A stretch of DNA of 64,000 nt from Bradyrhizobium iriomotense (GCF_018129405.1 NZ_JAFCLP010000019.1:98337-162336); one strand, 5' to 3'. Counted from the first letter of the stretch, positions 55,627 through 64,000 are shown. A program made the numbers and translations. The notes: generated by a model not told the origin, from the sequence alone.

Positions 55627-55709
55627 TCGGGGTCGGCGCCATTCCCCGGCGCGCAGTTGACGCCGAACCGCCTGCAGGGCGGGCGCATCAGGTCACGGCA
55701 GGGCGGGCC

Positions 55710-55904
55710 TCAGCAGGCCGCGTACCAGCCGTCCGGAAACGGCAGCAGGGGCCAGGCGCCCTCATTGTCATTGGCGGCCTTGGGTGTTGCGGCATACGAC
55801 CAAGAGCGGGGCACGAAATTCTCCTCCGGCTCAGGCGCAAAATCTTCGTTGATCATGGCGTCCCGGACGGCATCCAGCAGCAAGTTGAATTCGGCTTCGC
55901 TCAT
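55710..55904 (-). CDS. Small acidic protein, unknown function
   Basis: 64 residues from the ATG at 55904 (GAGGG six bases upstream; a GTG one codon earlier is also possible). MSEAEFNLLLDAVRDAMINE forms a helix; the rest is acidic and ends in a Trp/Pro-rich tail (WPLLPFPDGWYAAC). Non-random composition supports it. No family recognised. Confidence 0.55.
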   Translation of the reverse strand: MSEAEFNLLLDAVRDAMINEDFAPEPEENFVPRSWSYAATPKAANDNEGAWPLLPFPDGWYAAC

Positions 55905-56167
55905 CACACCCTCGCAGAACGCGGATGGCGCAATGTCGCAAAGCCGGTTTGTTAGCCGATTGAGCCGATCGTTCGCATTTTAACGATCCGGCGATCGGGG
56001 CCCGTTTGGTTAGCGATTCCTGAAAAAATCCCCGCGGGAACCTAGGCGTCCCTGGCCCGTCGCCAGTGTGAAAGAGATCACATTCTCGGCGATTTATTTC
56101 TCCTAACCCTTCGCGACGACCGGCCAACGCGGGCCGGGAGCGGGCGGGCAGAACGGGAGACTTGGTC

Positions 56168-56428
56168 ATGAAGACAAGGTTCTTGCGGTTTGCGGGCGTG
56201 AAGAGCCGGGCGCGTCGCGCCTCGACGGTCGGGCTGTTCCTGACGCTGTTCGCCTCTGCGGCTCACGCGCAGGGAACGGCGGAACAGCGCCGAGCCTGCA
56301 CCCCCGACGTCTACCGGCTCTGCGCCGGCGAGATCCCCAATGTCCGCGCCATCACCGCCTGCCTGCGCCGTAAGCGATCAAGCTTGAGCGAGGCTTGCCG
56401 CACCGTGTTCGATCAGGCCGGCGGCTGA
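56168..56428 (+). CDS. Small exported cysteine-rich protein
   Basis: 86 residues from the ATG at 56168. A basic N-terminus and hydrophobic segment with AHA-Q cleavage give a signal peptide. The mature part has four cysteines in RRACTPDVYRLCAGEIPN and ITACLRRKRSSLSEACRTVF, a C-x6-C...C-x11-C pattern that would form two disulfides in the periplasm. This cysteine-rich motif recurs in small exported rhizobial proteins. Function unknown. Confidence 0.75.
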   Translation: MKTRFLRFAGVKSRARRASTVGLFLTLFASAAHAQGTAEQRRACTPDVYRLCAGEIPNVRAITACLRRKRSSLSEACRTVFDQAGG

Positions 56429-56861
56429 CATGCCAGCCCTGTGAGTTTGTGCGCAGCAAGTGGCTAGCGCGGTCTCGCGAATCCGGCATAGTCAGCCTGT
56501 GGATATGCTGCGGACAGTCTGTGGAGTGCTGTGGATACCGACCGCAAATGCGTCGATCCCGCGCCGCATCTCCCTCGGTAATCGTCATATCTCTGTCAAA
56601 TAGCCTCATCAGATGATTGCTGGATCATACTGATCGCTGCGTCATCCGGGATTGTTTGGTTCCCCCGAATTCGGAATCCCGTATCTGCATCGGCTCGCGA
56701 CTTGCGAACAGTTTTTGTGCAGCCGCTTGCCCAAATCGCGGGCCGCCTCCATCCAATTTTTTGTACGCCCGCGGACAAGCTTTCCGGTTCGCATCCCACC
56801 TAGGCTCGCTCCCCGAGATCTGGAACATGGCCGATGCCATGGCAATTCGAGGGAGTTCGAG
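56429..56861. other. Leader region upstream of the amide-locus binding-protein gene
   Basis: 433 bp without a supported gene. An inverted repeat CGGGATT (56647-56653) / AATCCCG (56675-56681) lies about 190 bp upstream of the binding-protein start. It is a possible site for the AraC-type regulator encoded in the same locus, but no independent evidence supports this. GAGGGAG precedes the ATG at 56862. Confidence 0.4.
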
Positions 56862-57776
56862 ATGGAGACACGGGTATTGCCCCAGGCGCGGGGGATGTCG
56901 CGCGCATTGCCGTGGCGCAAGGCCGCGCTCGGCGCGGCCATCGCTTTCGGCCTCGTCGCCGCCGCACCGCTGAGCGCGCAGGCCGCAGCGCCCGCCGCCT
57001 GCGCCGCGCTCCAGCAGAAATATCCGGACTGGAAGGGCAAGACGCTCGTCAATGCCATCAACCCGCACACGCCGGGCTATGAGACCATCGATCCCAAGGA
57101 TCCCAGCAAATATATCGGCTTCGACATCGATCTCGGCGAGGCCATCGGCGAATGCCTCGGCTTCAAGCTGACCTACAAGCCCGTGGTGTTCGCAGCGCTC
57201 CTGACCACGCTCGCCGCCGGCCAGGCCGACATCGTGATCTCCGACATCTACGCCACCAAGGAGCGCGCCAAGGCCGCCGACTTCATCACCTACTCGAAGG
57301 TGTTCGACGGCGTGCTGGTCGCCAAGGGCAATCCGAAGGGCATCAACGGCATCAACATGTCGATGTGCGGCGCGGCTGCCGCCGAGAACACCGGCTATGT
57401 CGAGGTGCCCCTGATCCAGGCGCTGATCCCGGAATGCAAGAAGGCCGGCAAGGCGGAGCCGACCATCCAGCTCTACGACAACAACGCCAACTGCATCCAG
57501 GCGATCCTCGCCGGCCGCGCCGACACCTATGTCAACGACGTCAACACGGTCGACAGTGCGGTGAAGGCCTATCCGGACAAGCTGGAGAAGGCGATCGCGG
57601 TGACGATCCCGTATTCGGTCGGCATCGCCGTTCCCAAAGACAAGCCGAAATTCCGTGACGCCGTGCTCGCCGCGCTGATCGAGGTGCAGAAGGCCGGCAC
57701 GCACATGGAGCTTCTGAAGAAACACGGGCTCGATGTGAACAACTTCAAGGAGCCGGACATTCTGACGGCTGACTGA
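56862..57776 (+). CDS. ABC transporter substrate-binding protein (SBP family 3)
   Basis: 304 residues from the ATG at 56862, with GAGGGAG just upstream. Signal peptide through about residue 42 (LVAAAPLSAQAA). The mature protein is a polar amino acid/opine-type binding protein: GFDIDLGEAIGECLGFKL, FAALLTTLAAGQADIVISD, and NDVNTVDSAVKAYP. Four or more cysteines (for example CAALQQ, IGECLG, MSMCGA, PECKK) are unusual for this family and may form disulfides. It is coupled by TGATG to the permease-ATPase fusion and feeds it. Confidence 0.9.
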   Translation: METRVLPQARGMSRALPWRKAALGAAIAFGLVAAAPLSAQAAAPAACAALQQKYPDWKGKTLVNAINPHTPGYETIDPKDPSKYIGFDIDLGEAIGECLGFKLTYKPVVFAALLTTLAAGQADIVISDIYATKERAKAADFITYSKVFDGVLVAKGNPKGINGINMSMCGAAAAENTGYVEVPLIQALIPECKKAGKAEPTIQLYDNNANCIQAILAGRADTYVNDVNTVDSAVKAYPDKLEKAIAVTIPYSVGIAVPKDKPKFRDAVLAALIEVQKAGTHMELLKKHGLDVNNFKEPDILTAD

Positions 57777-59398
57777 TGTCGCTGTTCCTCCATTACCTGA
57801 GCATGCCGTATCTGCTCGAGGGCATCGAGCTCACCCTCGAGGTGACTGCCCTCGGGCTCGGCGGCGGATTGATCCTCGGACTGATCCTCGCCGGCATGCA
57901 GCTCTCGCGCTTCTGGCCACTGGCGGCGATCGCCAGGGCCTACACCGTGATCTTCCGCGGCACGCCGCTGATCCTGCAAATGGTGTTCGCCTACGACGCG
58001 CTGCCGCATATCGGCATCAAGCTGCCGGCGGTGCTGGCCGCCGGCCTCGCGCTCGCCTGCAACGAGGCGCCGTTCATTGCGGAGATGCTGCGCGCCGGCG
58101 TGCTCGGCGTCGACCGCGGGCAGGTGACGGCTGGACAGGCGCTCGGCATGACGCCCCGGATCCTGATGTGGCGGGTGATTGCGCCGCAGGCGATCCGCAC
58201 CATGATCCCGGCCTTCGGCAACGAGGCGGTGAGTGCGCTGAAGAATTCCTCGCTCGCCTCCGTCGTCGCGGTCCAGGAGCTGACGCTGCGCTCGACCCAG
58301 CTGGCGTCCTCCACATTCGACTTCTTCTCGATCTTCTTCGCTTCGGGCCTGCTCTATCTCGTGCTGACCGCGACCATCAGCGGCATTCAGCTGTTCGTCG
58401 AACGGCTGCTCGATCTCGATCGTACAAAGGGCCGCGAGCGCAAGCTCGCCGACTATCTGCCCTGGCGCCGTGTCGATCTCGTCACCAAGCTCGAACCTGC
58501 CGATGCGACCGCCATCGATCCCGAGCCCGCGCAAGCAGAGCTCACGGATACGCCGCCGCTGGCCCTGACCCGGGAGGAACGCGCCCGCCGCACCGCGACG
58601 ATCGCGCGCAACAACACCGCGGTCGAGGTCAAGGATCTCACCAAGAGCTACGGACCGCAGAAAGTCCTCGACGGTCTCGACCTCACGGTCCGTGTGGGCG
58701 AGGTGGTGGCGTTGCTCGGACCGAGCGGCTCGGGCAAGAGCACGCTGCTCCGCTGCATCAACCATCTCGAAAACTGGGACGCCGGCACCGTGCGCGTCGG
58801 CGGCCGGCGCCTCGGCTTTTCCGAGGACGGCAAGCCGCTGTCGCCGCGCGCCATCGCCAACGAGCGGGCCAGCGTCGGCGTCGGCATGGTGTTCCAGCAG
58901 TTCAATTTGTTCGCCCATCTCTCGGCCAAGGAGAACATCGCCGGGCCCTTGCGCTGGGTCCACGGCATGACCCGCATCGACGCCGACCGCCGCGCCAGCG
59001 AGCTGCTCGACCGCGTCGGGCTGTCGCATCGCGCCGATGCGCTGCCGCGGCATCTTTCCGGCGGCCAGCAGCAACGGGTCGCCATTGCCCGGGCGCTTGC
59101 GCCCAATCCGAGCGTGCTGCTGCTGGATGAGCCGACCTCGGCGCTCGACCCCGAGCTCGTCAACGAGGTGCTGGAGGTGATCCGGCGTCTCGCCATCGAC
59201 GACGGCCTCACCATGATCATCTCGACGCACCAGATCCGGTTCGCCGACGAGGTCGCCGACCGCGTCGCGTTCCTGAGCGGTGGCGCGATCATCGAGGAGG
59301 GGCCGGCGCACGAGGTGCTCTCCAACCCGCGCAATGCGCTGACGGCGCGCTTCCTCAGCGTGATGGAAGCCGACAAGACTCCGGAGGCGGTGCGATGA
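57776..59398 (+). CDS. Amino-acid ABC transporter permease fused to ATP-binding domain
   Basis: A 540-residue one-piece transporter. Residues 1-220 are a His/Glu-type permease (IFRGTPLILQMVFAY, coupling loop AGQALGMTPRILMWRVIAPQ). A charged linker of about 60 residues follows (220-280). Residues 283-530 are a complete ATPase: Walker [36 protein letters not shown]. Permease and ATPase are normally separate proteins in this family; such fusions are known but uncommon. With one permease type it would work as a homodimer. Cargo is probably an amide, amino acid or related compound, given the amidase genes downstream. Confidence 0.93.
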   Translation: MSLFLHYLSMPYLLEGIELTLEVTALGLGGGLILGLILAGMQLSRFWPLAAIARAYTVIFRGTPLILQMVFAYDALPHIGIKLPAVLAAGLALACNEAPFIAEMLRAGVLGVDRGQVTAGQALGMTPRILMWRVIAPQAIRTMIPAFGNEAVSALKNSSLASVVAVQELTLRSTQLASSTFDFFSIFFASGLLYLVLTATISGIQLFVERLLDLDRTKGRERKLADYLPWRRVDLVTKLEPADATAIDPEPAQAELTDTPPLALTREERARRTATIARNNTAVEVKDLTKSYGPQKVLDGLDLTVRVGEVVALLGPSGSGKSTLLRCINHLENWDAGTVRVGGRRLGFSEDGKPLSPRAIANERASVGVGMVFQQFNLFAHLSAKENIAGPLRWVHGMTRIDADRRASELLDRVGLSHRADALPRHLSGGQQQRVAIARALAPNPSVLLLDEPTSALDPELVNEVLEVIRRLAIDDGLTMIISTHQIRFADEVADRVAFLSGGAIIEEGPAHEVLSNPRNALTARFLSVMEADKTPEAVR

Positions 59399-59441
59399 GC
59401 GGCGCATCCACAAGGTTCAAGACTCCCGAAGAGGCCACCTC

Positions 59442-60683
59442 ATGAAGCATGTCACGCTGCCGGTTTCGCCGAAAACCGTCCACTGGGGCTATTTCTCCAA
59501 GAAAGTCACGCCGGCCCTGACGCTGCGTTCCGGGGATCGCGCCACCATCGAGACGCTGACCCATCATGCCAACGACGACTACGAGCGCATGATCCAGGGC
59601 GATCCCGGCGCCGAGAGCGTGTTTCAGTGGACGCGCGAGCACAAGGCGGTGGCGCGCCGCGGCTCAGGCCCGGTCGAAGGCCCGTTCATCCGCGGCGCAG
59701 GCGAGGGGATCGGCGTGCATCTGCTCACCGGGCCGGTCGCAATCGAAGGCGCCGAGCCCGGCGATGTTCTCGAAGTGCGCATCCTCGACATCAGGCCGCG
59801 GCCGAGCTGCAGCGCCTGCCATGCCGGCCGCTGCTTCGGCTCCAATGTCGCCGCCAACTGGGGCTTTCACTATCACGATCTGATCGAGGAGCCGAAGCCG
59901 CGCGAAGTGGTCACCATCTTCGAGCTCGACACCTCGGGCGAGCCCTATGCGAAGGCGGTCTACAACTATGTCTGGACGCCGCAGACCGATCCTGACGGCA
60001 TCGTGCATCCGACCATCGACTATCCCGGCGTCCGCGTCGATCACGCCACCATCAGGAAACGCGAGAACATCCTCTCCAGCGTGAAGGTACCCGCACGATT
60101 GCACTTCGGCACCATGGGCCTTGCACCGTCCGAAGCCGACTTCGTCAGCTCGATCCCGCCGAGCTACACCGGCGGCAATATCGACGACTGGCGCATCGGC
60201 AAGGGCGCGCGGATGTTCTATCCCGTTGCCGTGCCCGGCGCCTATTTCTCGGTCGGCGATCCCCATGCCGCGCAGGGCGACAGCGAGCTCGGCGGCACCG
60301 CGATCGAGACCTCCCTGACCGGCGATTTCGAATTCATCCTGCACAAGAAGGCCGACCTTGCCGGCACCCATCTGGAAGGCCTCGATCATCCCATGCTGGA
60401 GACCGACCACGCCTGGTCGTTCTACGGCTTCACCTATCCGAACTATCTCGCAGCGCTCGGCCTTGATGCGCAAACCGAGATTGCCAATCACTCCAGCCTC
60501 GACCGTGCGATGCGCGATGCGTTCAGAAAACTCCGCCGGTTCCTGATGACCGTGCACGGCCTCAGCGAGGACGAGGCAATCTCGTTGATGTCGGTCGGCG
60601 CCGATTTCGGCGTCACCCAGGTGGTCGATGCCAATTGGGGTGTCCACGGCACGATCCGCAAGAACATCTTCCGGTGCGACTGA
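59442..60683 (+). CDS. Acetamidase/formamidase family protein
   Basis: 413 residues, the full length of the FmdA/AmdA family. Signatures are HWGYFSKKVTPALTLRSGD near the start, RGAGEGIGVHLLTGPV, VGDPHAAQGDSELGGTAIE and FGVTQVVDANWGVHG. The family hydrolyses short amides (formamide, acetamide) to acid plus ammonia, using a metal. A Cys-rich stretch CSACHAGRC (about 121-129) is lacking from the paralogous domain downstream, suggesting different substrates or metal sites. It follows the transporter by 43 nt and is probably co-transcribed. Confidence 0.92.
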   Translation: MKHVTLPVSPKTVHWGYFSKKVTPALTLRSGDRATIETLTHHANDDYERMIQGDPGAESVFQWTREHKAVARRGSGPVEGPFIRGAGEGIGVHLLTGPVAIEGAEPGDVLEVRILDIRPRPSCSACHAGRCFGSNVAANWGFHYHDLIEEPKPREVVTIFELDTSGEPYAKAVYNYVWTPQTDPDGIVHPTIDYPGVRVDHATIRKRENILSSVKVPARLHFGTMGLAPSEADFVSSIPPSYTGGNIDDWRIGKGARMFYPVAVPGAYFSVGDPHAAQGDSELGGTAIETSLTGDFEFILHKKADLAGTHLEGLDHPMLETDHAWSFYGFTYPNYLAALGLDAQTEIANHSSLDRAMRDAFRKLRRFLMTVHGLSEDEAISLMSVGADFGVTQVVDANWGVHGTIRKNIFRCD

Positions 60684-60692
60684 ATCTCTCCA

Positions 60693-60804
60693 CTTCGTCA
60701 TTCCGGGGCGACGCAACGCGTCGAACCCGGAATCCATTTCACTACCGTCTTCTGCGCGCAATGGATTCCGGGTTCGCGCTTGCGCGCGCCCCGGAATGAC
60801 GAAG
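60693..60804. repeat. REP-like palindromic repeat, family B copy 2 (nested)
   Basis: Perfect 16-bp outer arms CTTCGTCATTCCGGGG / CCCCGGAATGACGAAG enclose perfect 16-bp inner arms GAACCCGGAATCCATT / AATGGATTCCGGGTTC. The same arm sequences, less perfect, occur at 24354-24435. It lies between the stand-alone acetamidase and the regulator-acetamidase fusion and may stop or slow transcription between them. Confidence 0.85.
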
Positions 60805-60858
60805 GGGGGCCGCCATACTCTAACACTTTGAAGAACAGTCCAATTCCTGGATGAACAC

Positions 60859-63288
60859 TTGACCAATGAACCCCATTTGCGGCCCGTCGCTGCGACGGAT
60901 GACCGCGTTCGTCTGGCACAGAGGTTGCTTCGATCGACTGCAATCTGGGTCGATCCGATGAGCTTCCGGCCGTTCACGAGCGAGTCCTACGCGCAAGACG
61001 ACCGCCCCGAAGCCTGGCGGGACGTGCTGGCGGCGGTCGGCTTGCAACCGGCAGGCGGTCATTCCTTCTTTGACGGGCACGCAACCGCCTCGCATCGCCA
61101 GGCCGCAGGTGTTGCGCTGACGCGCATGGCCGCGGGCGCGCAGAGCGTCGCACCGCTCTCGCAAGCCAACGAAGACCTCCCGATCGCGCTGATGCCGGTC
61201 GAGGACGGCATGGTGCTCAGAAGCGCCGGCGGCCACCGCATCGTTCCCGTCGGCCATCTCGTGCTGCTGCCGCGCAGCGGCGACTGGAGCATCGTGTTCC
61301 AGCGCGACATGCGCGCCATCGTGCTGTCGGTGACGTCGGAGGCGCTGCACGGACGCCTGTCGGGCAAGCCGCGGCTCGGCGAGCCCCGTGTCGTTCCGCC
61401 CGGTGGCTTTGCCGACGTGTTCTCGCGCCTGCTGGACGCGACCGCGCGCACGCTCGATAGTTTGAGCGATACCGAATGGAATTCGCTGGCGCAGTCGCTG
61501 GTCGATCTGCTGCTGACGCTCGCGCATCAACTGGCGGCGTCGACGTCCGACGCCGGGTCGAGCGCAACGCAGGCCGCGCTGCTGCATCGGATCTGCCAGA
61601 CCATCGAACGCCGGCTCGACGATCCCGACCTTGTGCCGGCGCGTGTCGCGCAAGCCGAGGGCATTTCCGAACGTTACTTGCAAAAGCTGTTCGAAACGGT
61701 CGGCGACAATTTTACCCATTACGTTCGCGAGCGTCGTCTCCAGCGCGCCTGGGCGGATCTCTCCAACCCGACCGAGGCGCATCGCTCGATCTCGGAGATC
61801 GCCTACGCCTATGGCTTCGGCGACTCCGCACATTTCAGCCGCGCCTTCCGCCATCGCTTCGGCCTGCCGCCGCGCGAGTTTCGCCAGCAGGAGGCGGAGC
61901 GGGCGACCTCGCAGCATGGCGTCGCCGGCCAGCGCGGCTGGCCACAGGAGGCGCTGGCACAGCTGCGTGCACATCAGAGCGTCGAGACACGCAGCAACGT
62001 CGCCTGTGCCGGCGCCGGGGAGCGCACGACCACGGAGCGCCGGCATCATCATCTCCCGGTCGAGGCCAGCCGCGTCCATTGGGGCTATTTCAGCCGCTCG
62101 CTGCCGCCGCAGATCGAGATCGCATCGGGCGACACCATCACCATCGAGACGCTGACCCAGCACGCCTCCGATGCCCCTGACATGATGATCGCCGGTGATG
62201 CCGCCGCCGAAAGCGTGTTCGGCTGGACGCGGAACAAGAAGAACGTCGACCGCCGCGGCGCAGGACCCATGGATGCCAGCGTGTTCGGCCGCGGTGCCGG
62301 CGAGGGGTTTGGCGTGCACATCTGCACCGGCCCCGTCGCGGTGAAGGACGCCCAGCCCGGCGATGTCCTGGAGGTGCGCATCCTCGACATCGTGCCGCGG
62401 GCGAGCCGGAGCCCGAACCATGCCGGGCGCGTGTTCGGCTCCTCTGTGGCGGCCTGGTGGGGCTATCACTACAACGAGTTTCTCGGCGGTCCCAAGCCGC
62501 GCGAGGCCGTGACCATTTACGAGATCTTTGACGATGTGGACGCGCCCCATGCCCGCGCGCTCTATTCTTATCGCTGGGAACCGCAGACCGATCCCTTTGG
62601 CGTGGTGCACGCCACCTACGACTATCCCGGCGTTCCCGTCGCACCCGGTACGATCAAGCGCCGGCACGCCGTGCTCGACGGCATCCGCATTCCCTTGCGG
62701 CCGCATTTCGGCGTGATCGCGGTGGCGCCGCGTGAGGTCGATTTCGTCGATTCCGTGCCGCCGTCCTATTTCGGCGGCAATCTCGACAATTGGCGGCTGG
62801 GGAAGGGGGCGACCGTCTATCTTCCGGTCTCCGTGCCCGGCGCGCTGCTGTCGGTCGGCGATCCCCACGCAGCCCAAGGCGACGGCGAGCTCAGCGGCAC
62901 CGCGATCGAGTGCTCGATGACCGGCACCTTCGAGGTGATCCTGCACAAGAAGGCCGATCTTTCCGGCCGTCCCTTCGCTGATCTCTCATATCCCCTGATC
63001 GAAACCGCCACTGACTGGGTGCTGACCGGCTTCAGCCATCCCAATTACCTCGCCGAGTTCGGCGCGCAAGGGCAGAGCGAGGTCTACGCCAAATCGTCGC
63101 TCGACCTCGCCATGAAGGATGCGTTCCGCAAGATGCGGCGCTTCCTGATGAACACCAAGGGGCTCAGTGAGGACGAGGCGATCGCACTGATGTCGGCTGC
63201 CGTCGATTTCGGCGTCACGCAAGTCGTCGACGGCAATTGGGGCGTGCACGCCATTCTCAGCAAGCGCCTGTTCCAGAGCGCGACTTAA
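60859..63288 (+). CDS. AraC-family regulator fused to acetamidase/formamidase
   Basis: 809 residues in one uninterrupted frame from TTG at 60859 (or about 776 from ATG 60958; neither has a strong ribosome binding site). Residues about 35-235 form an AraC-binding-domain-2-like sensor (FTSESYAQDDRPEAW). The AraC helix-turn-helix pair is at about 240-350 (VAQAEGISERYLQKLFETVG and ISEIAYAYGFGDSAHFSRAF). After a linker of about 50 residues, a complete acetamidase/formamidase domain runs from 397 to 809 (VHWGYFSRSLPPQIEI, GAGEGFGVHICTGPV, VGDPHAAQGDGELSGTAIE). The domain is as long as the free-standing homologue and keeps its motifs, so it is probably active. I know of no standard family with this architecture. 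Confidence 0.88.
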   Translation: MTNEPHLRPVAATDDRVRLAQRLLRSTAIWVDPMSFRPFTSESYAQDDRPEAWRDVLAAVGLQPAGGHSFFDGHATASHRQAAGVALTRMAAGAQSVAPLSQANEDLPIALMPVEDGMVLRSAGGHRIVPVGHLVLLPRSGDWSIVFQRDMRAIVLSVTSEALHGRLSGKPRLGEPRVVPPGGFADVFSRLLDATARTLDSLSDTEWNSLAQSLVDLLLTLAHQLAASTSDAGSSATQAALLHRICQTIERRLDDPDLVPARVAQAEGISERYLQKLFETVGDNFTHYVRERRLQRAWADLSNPTEAHRSISEIAYAYGFGDSAHFSRAFRHRFGLPPREFRQQEAERATSQHGVAGQRGWPQEALAQLRAHQSVETRSNVACAGAGERTTTERRHHHLPVEASRVHWGYFSRSLPPQIEIASGDTITIETLTQHASDAPDMMIAGDAAAESVFGWTRNKKNVDRRGAGPMDASVFGRGAGEGFGVHICTGPVAVKDAQPGDVLEVRILDIVPRASRSPNHAGRVFGSSVAAWWGYHYNEFLGGPKPREAVTIYEIFDDVDAPHARALYSYRWEPQTDPFGVVHATYDYPGVPVAPGTIKRRHAVLDGIRIPLRPHFGVIAVAPREVDFVDSVPPSYFGGNLDNWRLGKGATVYLPVSVPGALLSVGDPHAAQGDGELSGTAIECSMTGTFEVILHKKADLSGRPFADLSYPLIETATDWVLTGFSHPNYLAEFGAQGQSEVYAKSSLDLAMKDAFRKMRRFLMNTKGLSEDEAIALMSAAVDFGVTQVVDGNWGVHAILSKRLFQSAT

Positions 63289-63302
63289 CGAGGACACATC
63301 GA

Positions 63303-63686
63303 GTGAAATTCCACATGATCAGCGGCGGGCCGAAGCCGGTCGCGCCCTTCAGCCATGCCGTGGAGACCGACGGCTTTGTATTCGTCACCGGCCAGATGCC
63401 GGATACGCCGCAGACGCCGGGCGTGCTGCCCGAGGGCATCGTCGCGCAGACCCGCGCGGTGATGGAGAACCTGAAGGTCGTTCTGGCGGGCCTCGATCTC
63501 GGCCTCGAGCACGTCGTGATGGCGCGCATCTATCTCACGCGCTTCAAGGAAGACTACGCCGCGATGAACGAGACCTATCGCAGCTTCTTCGCATCGGATC
63601 GCCTGCCGGCCCGGACCTGCGTCGGCGTCACCGGCCTTGCCTATGACGCGCTGATCGAGATCGACCTGGTGTGCCGGCGGCCGTGA
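63303..63686 (+). CDS. RidA/YjgF/YER057c/UK114 family protein
   Basis: 127 residues from GTG at 63303 (GAGG nine bases upstream); ATG at 63315 is an alternative. The family pattern is seen in PVAPFSHAVETDGFVFVTGQMP, QTRAVMENLKVVLAGLDLGLEHVV, and LPARTCVGVTGLAYDALIEIDL with the conserved arginine that binds the substrate carboxylate. RidA proteins hydrolyse reactive enamines/imines to keto acids and ammonia. It starts 14 nt after the fusion gene, suggesting that amide use here produces an imine or enamine or that a related deaminase step is needed. Confidence 0.92.
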   Translation: MKFHMISGGPKPVAPFSHAVETDGFVFVTGQMPDTPQTPGVLPEGIVAQTRAVMENLKVVLAGLDLGLEHVVMARIYLTRFKEDYAAMNETYRSFFASDRLPARTCVGVTGLAYDALIEIDLVCRRP

Positions 63687-63697
63687 GGCCAGCTTTC

Positions 63698-63775
63698 GTA
63701 GCCCGGATGAGCGAAGCGATATCCGGGACCGCTGCTCGCACGAATCCCGGATGTCGCTTCGCTCATCCGGGCTAC
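63698..63775. repeat. Palindromic repeat, family C
   Basis: Outer arms of more than 20 bp pair perfectly: GTAGCCCGGATGAGCGAAGC on the left and GCTTCGCTCATCCGGGCTAC on the right, with inner arms ATCCGGGA / TCCCGGAT. It starts 12 bp after the RidA stop and can form a long hairpin, a likely end for the amide-locus transcript. Repeats with these arms are, from memory, very common in Bradyrhizobium genomes. Confidence 0.85.
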
Positions 63776-64000
63776 AAGCCCTTGCGTTGCCCGCCGGGCA
63801 AAACACACAACCTGCAGGTCCATCCGCAACTTCAAAAATATTCCACTTTACCGAAATTCGGCTTTGGCGTATTCGTGCGCCACCTCATCCCGGTCAGAGG
63901 GGCGTATCGCGATCGTCACGACGCGCGGGGTGAGCGGCGGTGGACGCTAGTCACATCGGCGCGAGAAGGCATCGCAGGGCGGGCAACCGTGAGCGAAGGC
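63776..64000. other. Right-end region without a recognised gene
   Basis: 225 bp after the family C repeat. It has an A/T-richer patch around 63825-63860 that could be a promoter for a gene beyond the window. No reading frame here has convincing composition or ribosome binding site. Confidence 0.4.

Overview
The window looks like chromosome of a Bradyrhizobium-type alphaproteobacterium (order Hyphomicrobiales). Evidence: uniformly high G+C, dense ATGA/TGATG-coupled operons, an aapJQMP-type amino-acid transporter, several TRAP transporters, TTG/GTG starts, and short palindromic repeats of the kind scattered through Bradyrhizobium and Rhodopseudomonas genomes. The genus call is inference; no rRNA or marker gene is present.

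Layout. 1-3356: end of a leucine-degradation operon (methylcrotonoyl-CoA carboxylase beta and alpha subunits, HMG-CoA lyase). 3352-3488: a double-hairpin repeat. 3497-11346: a DapA-family lyase/synthase, two complete TRAP transporters and a divergent GntR/FCD regulator with a 21-bp palindrome in the shared promoter; a second copy of the double-hairpin repeat sits at 8270-8411. 11680-16728: small secreted or membrane proteins (Met/Lys/Asp repeat protein, coiled-coil DUF6481-like protein, glycine-zipper protein) and a divergent PLP-fold protein. 16893-18712: a two-gene cassette (HEPN-like protein plus SEC-C/HNH-like protein) directly downstream of tRNA-Arg(UCU), probably an acquired accessory module.

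19117-26519: alpha-2-macroglobulin with an intact CxEQ thioester motif, paired with penicillin-binding protein 1C. 26570-30298: four genes for polyprenyl-linked glycosylation and dephosphorylation of an envelope lipid, probably lipid A. 30342-33761: DUF3592 protein, Na/Pi cotransporter with PhoU-like tail, cystathionine beta-lyase. 34143-38652: aapJQMP amino-acid ABC transporter. 38752-43367: tandem duplicated TPR/O-GlcNAc-transferase-like (GT41) proteins. 43429-44463: cysteine synthase. 45242-54370: RND efflux operon (outer-membrane factor, adaptor, two RND pumps). 54408-56428: DTW-domain tRNA-modification enzyme, tRNA-Cys(GCA), three small proteins.

56862-63686: a probable amide/amino-acid utilisation locus: periplasmic binding protein, a one-piece permease-ATPase fusion, an acetamidase/formamidase, an 809-residue protein that joins an AraC-type regulator to a second full-length acetamidase/formamidase, and a RidA-family deaminase. 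The regulator-enzyme fusion is the most unusual single gene here; the tRNA-linked HEPN/SEC-C pair is the best candidate for an undescribed system. No CRISPR array, insertion sequence, integrase or rRNA was recognised.
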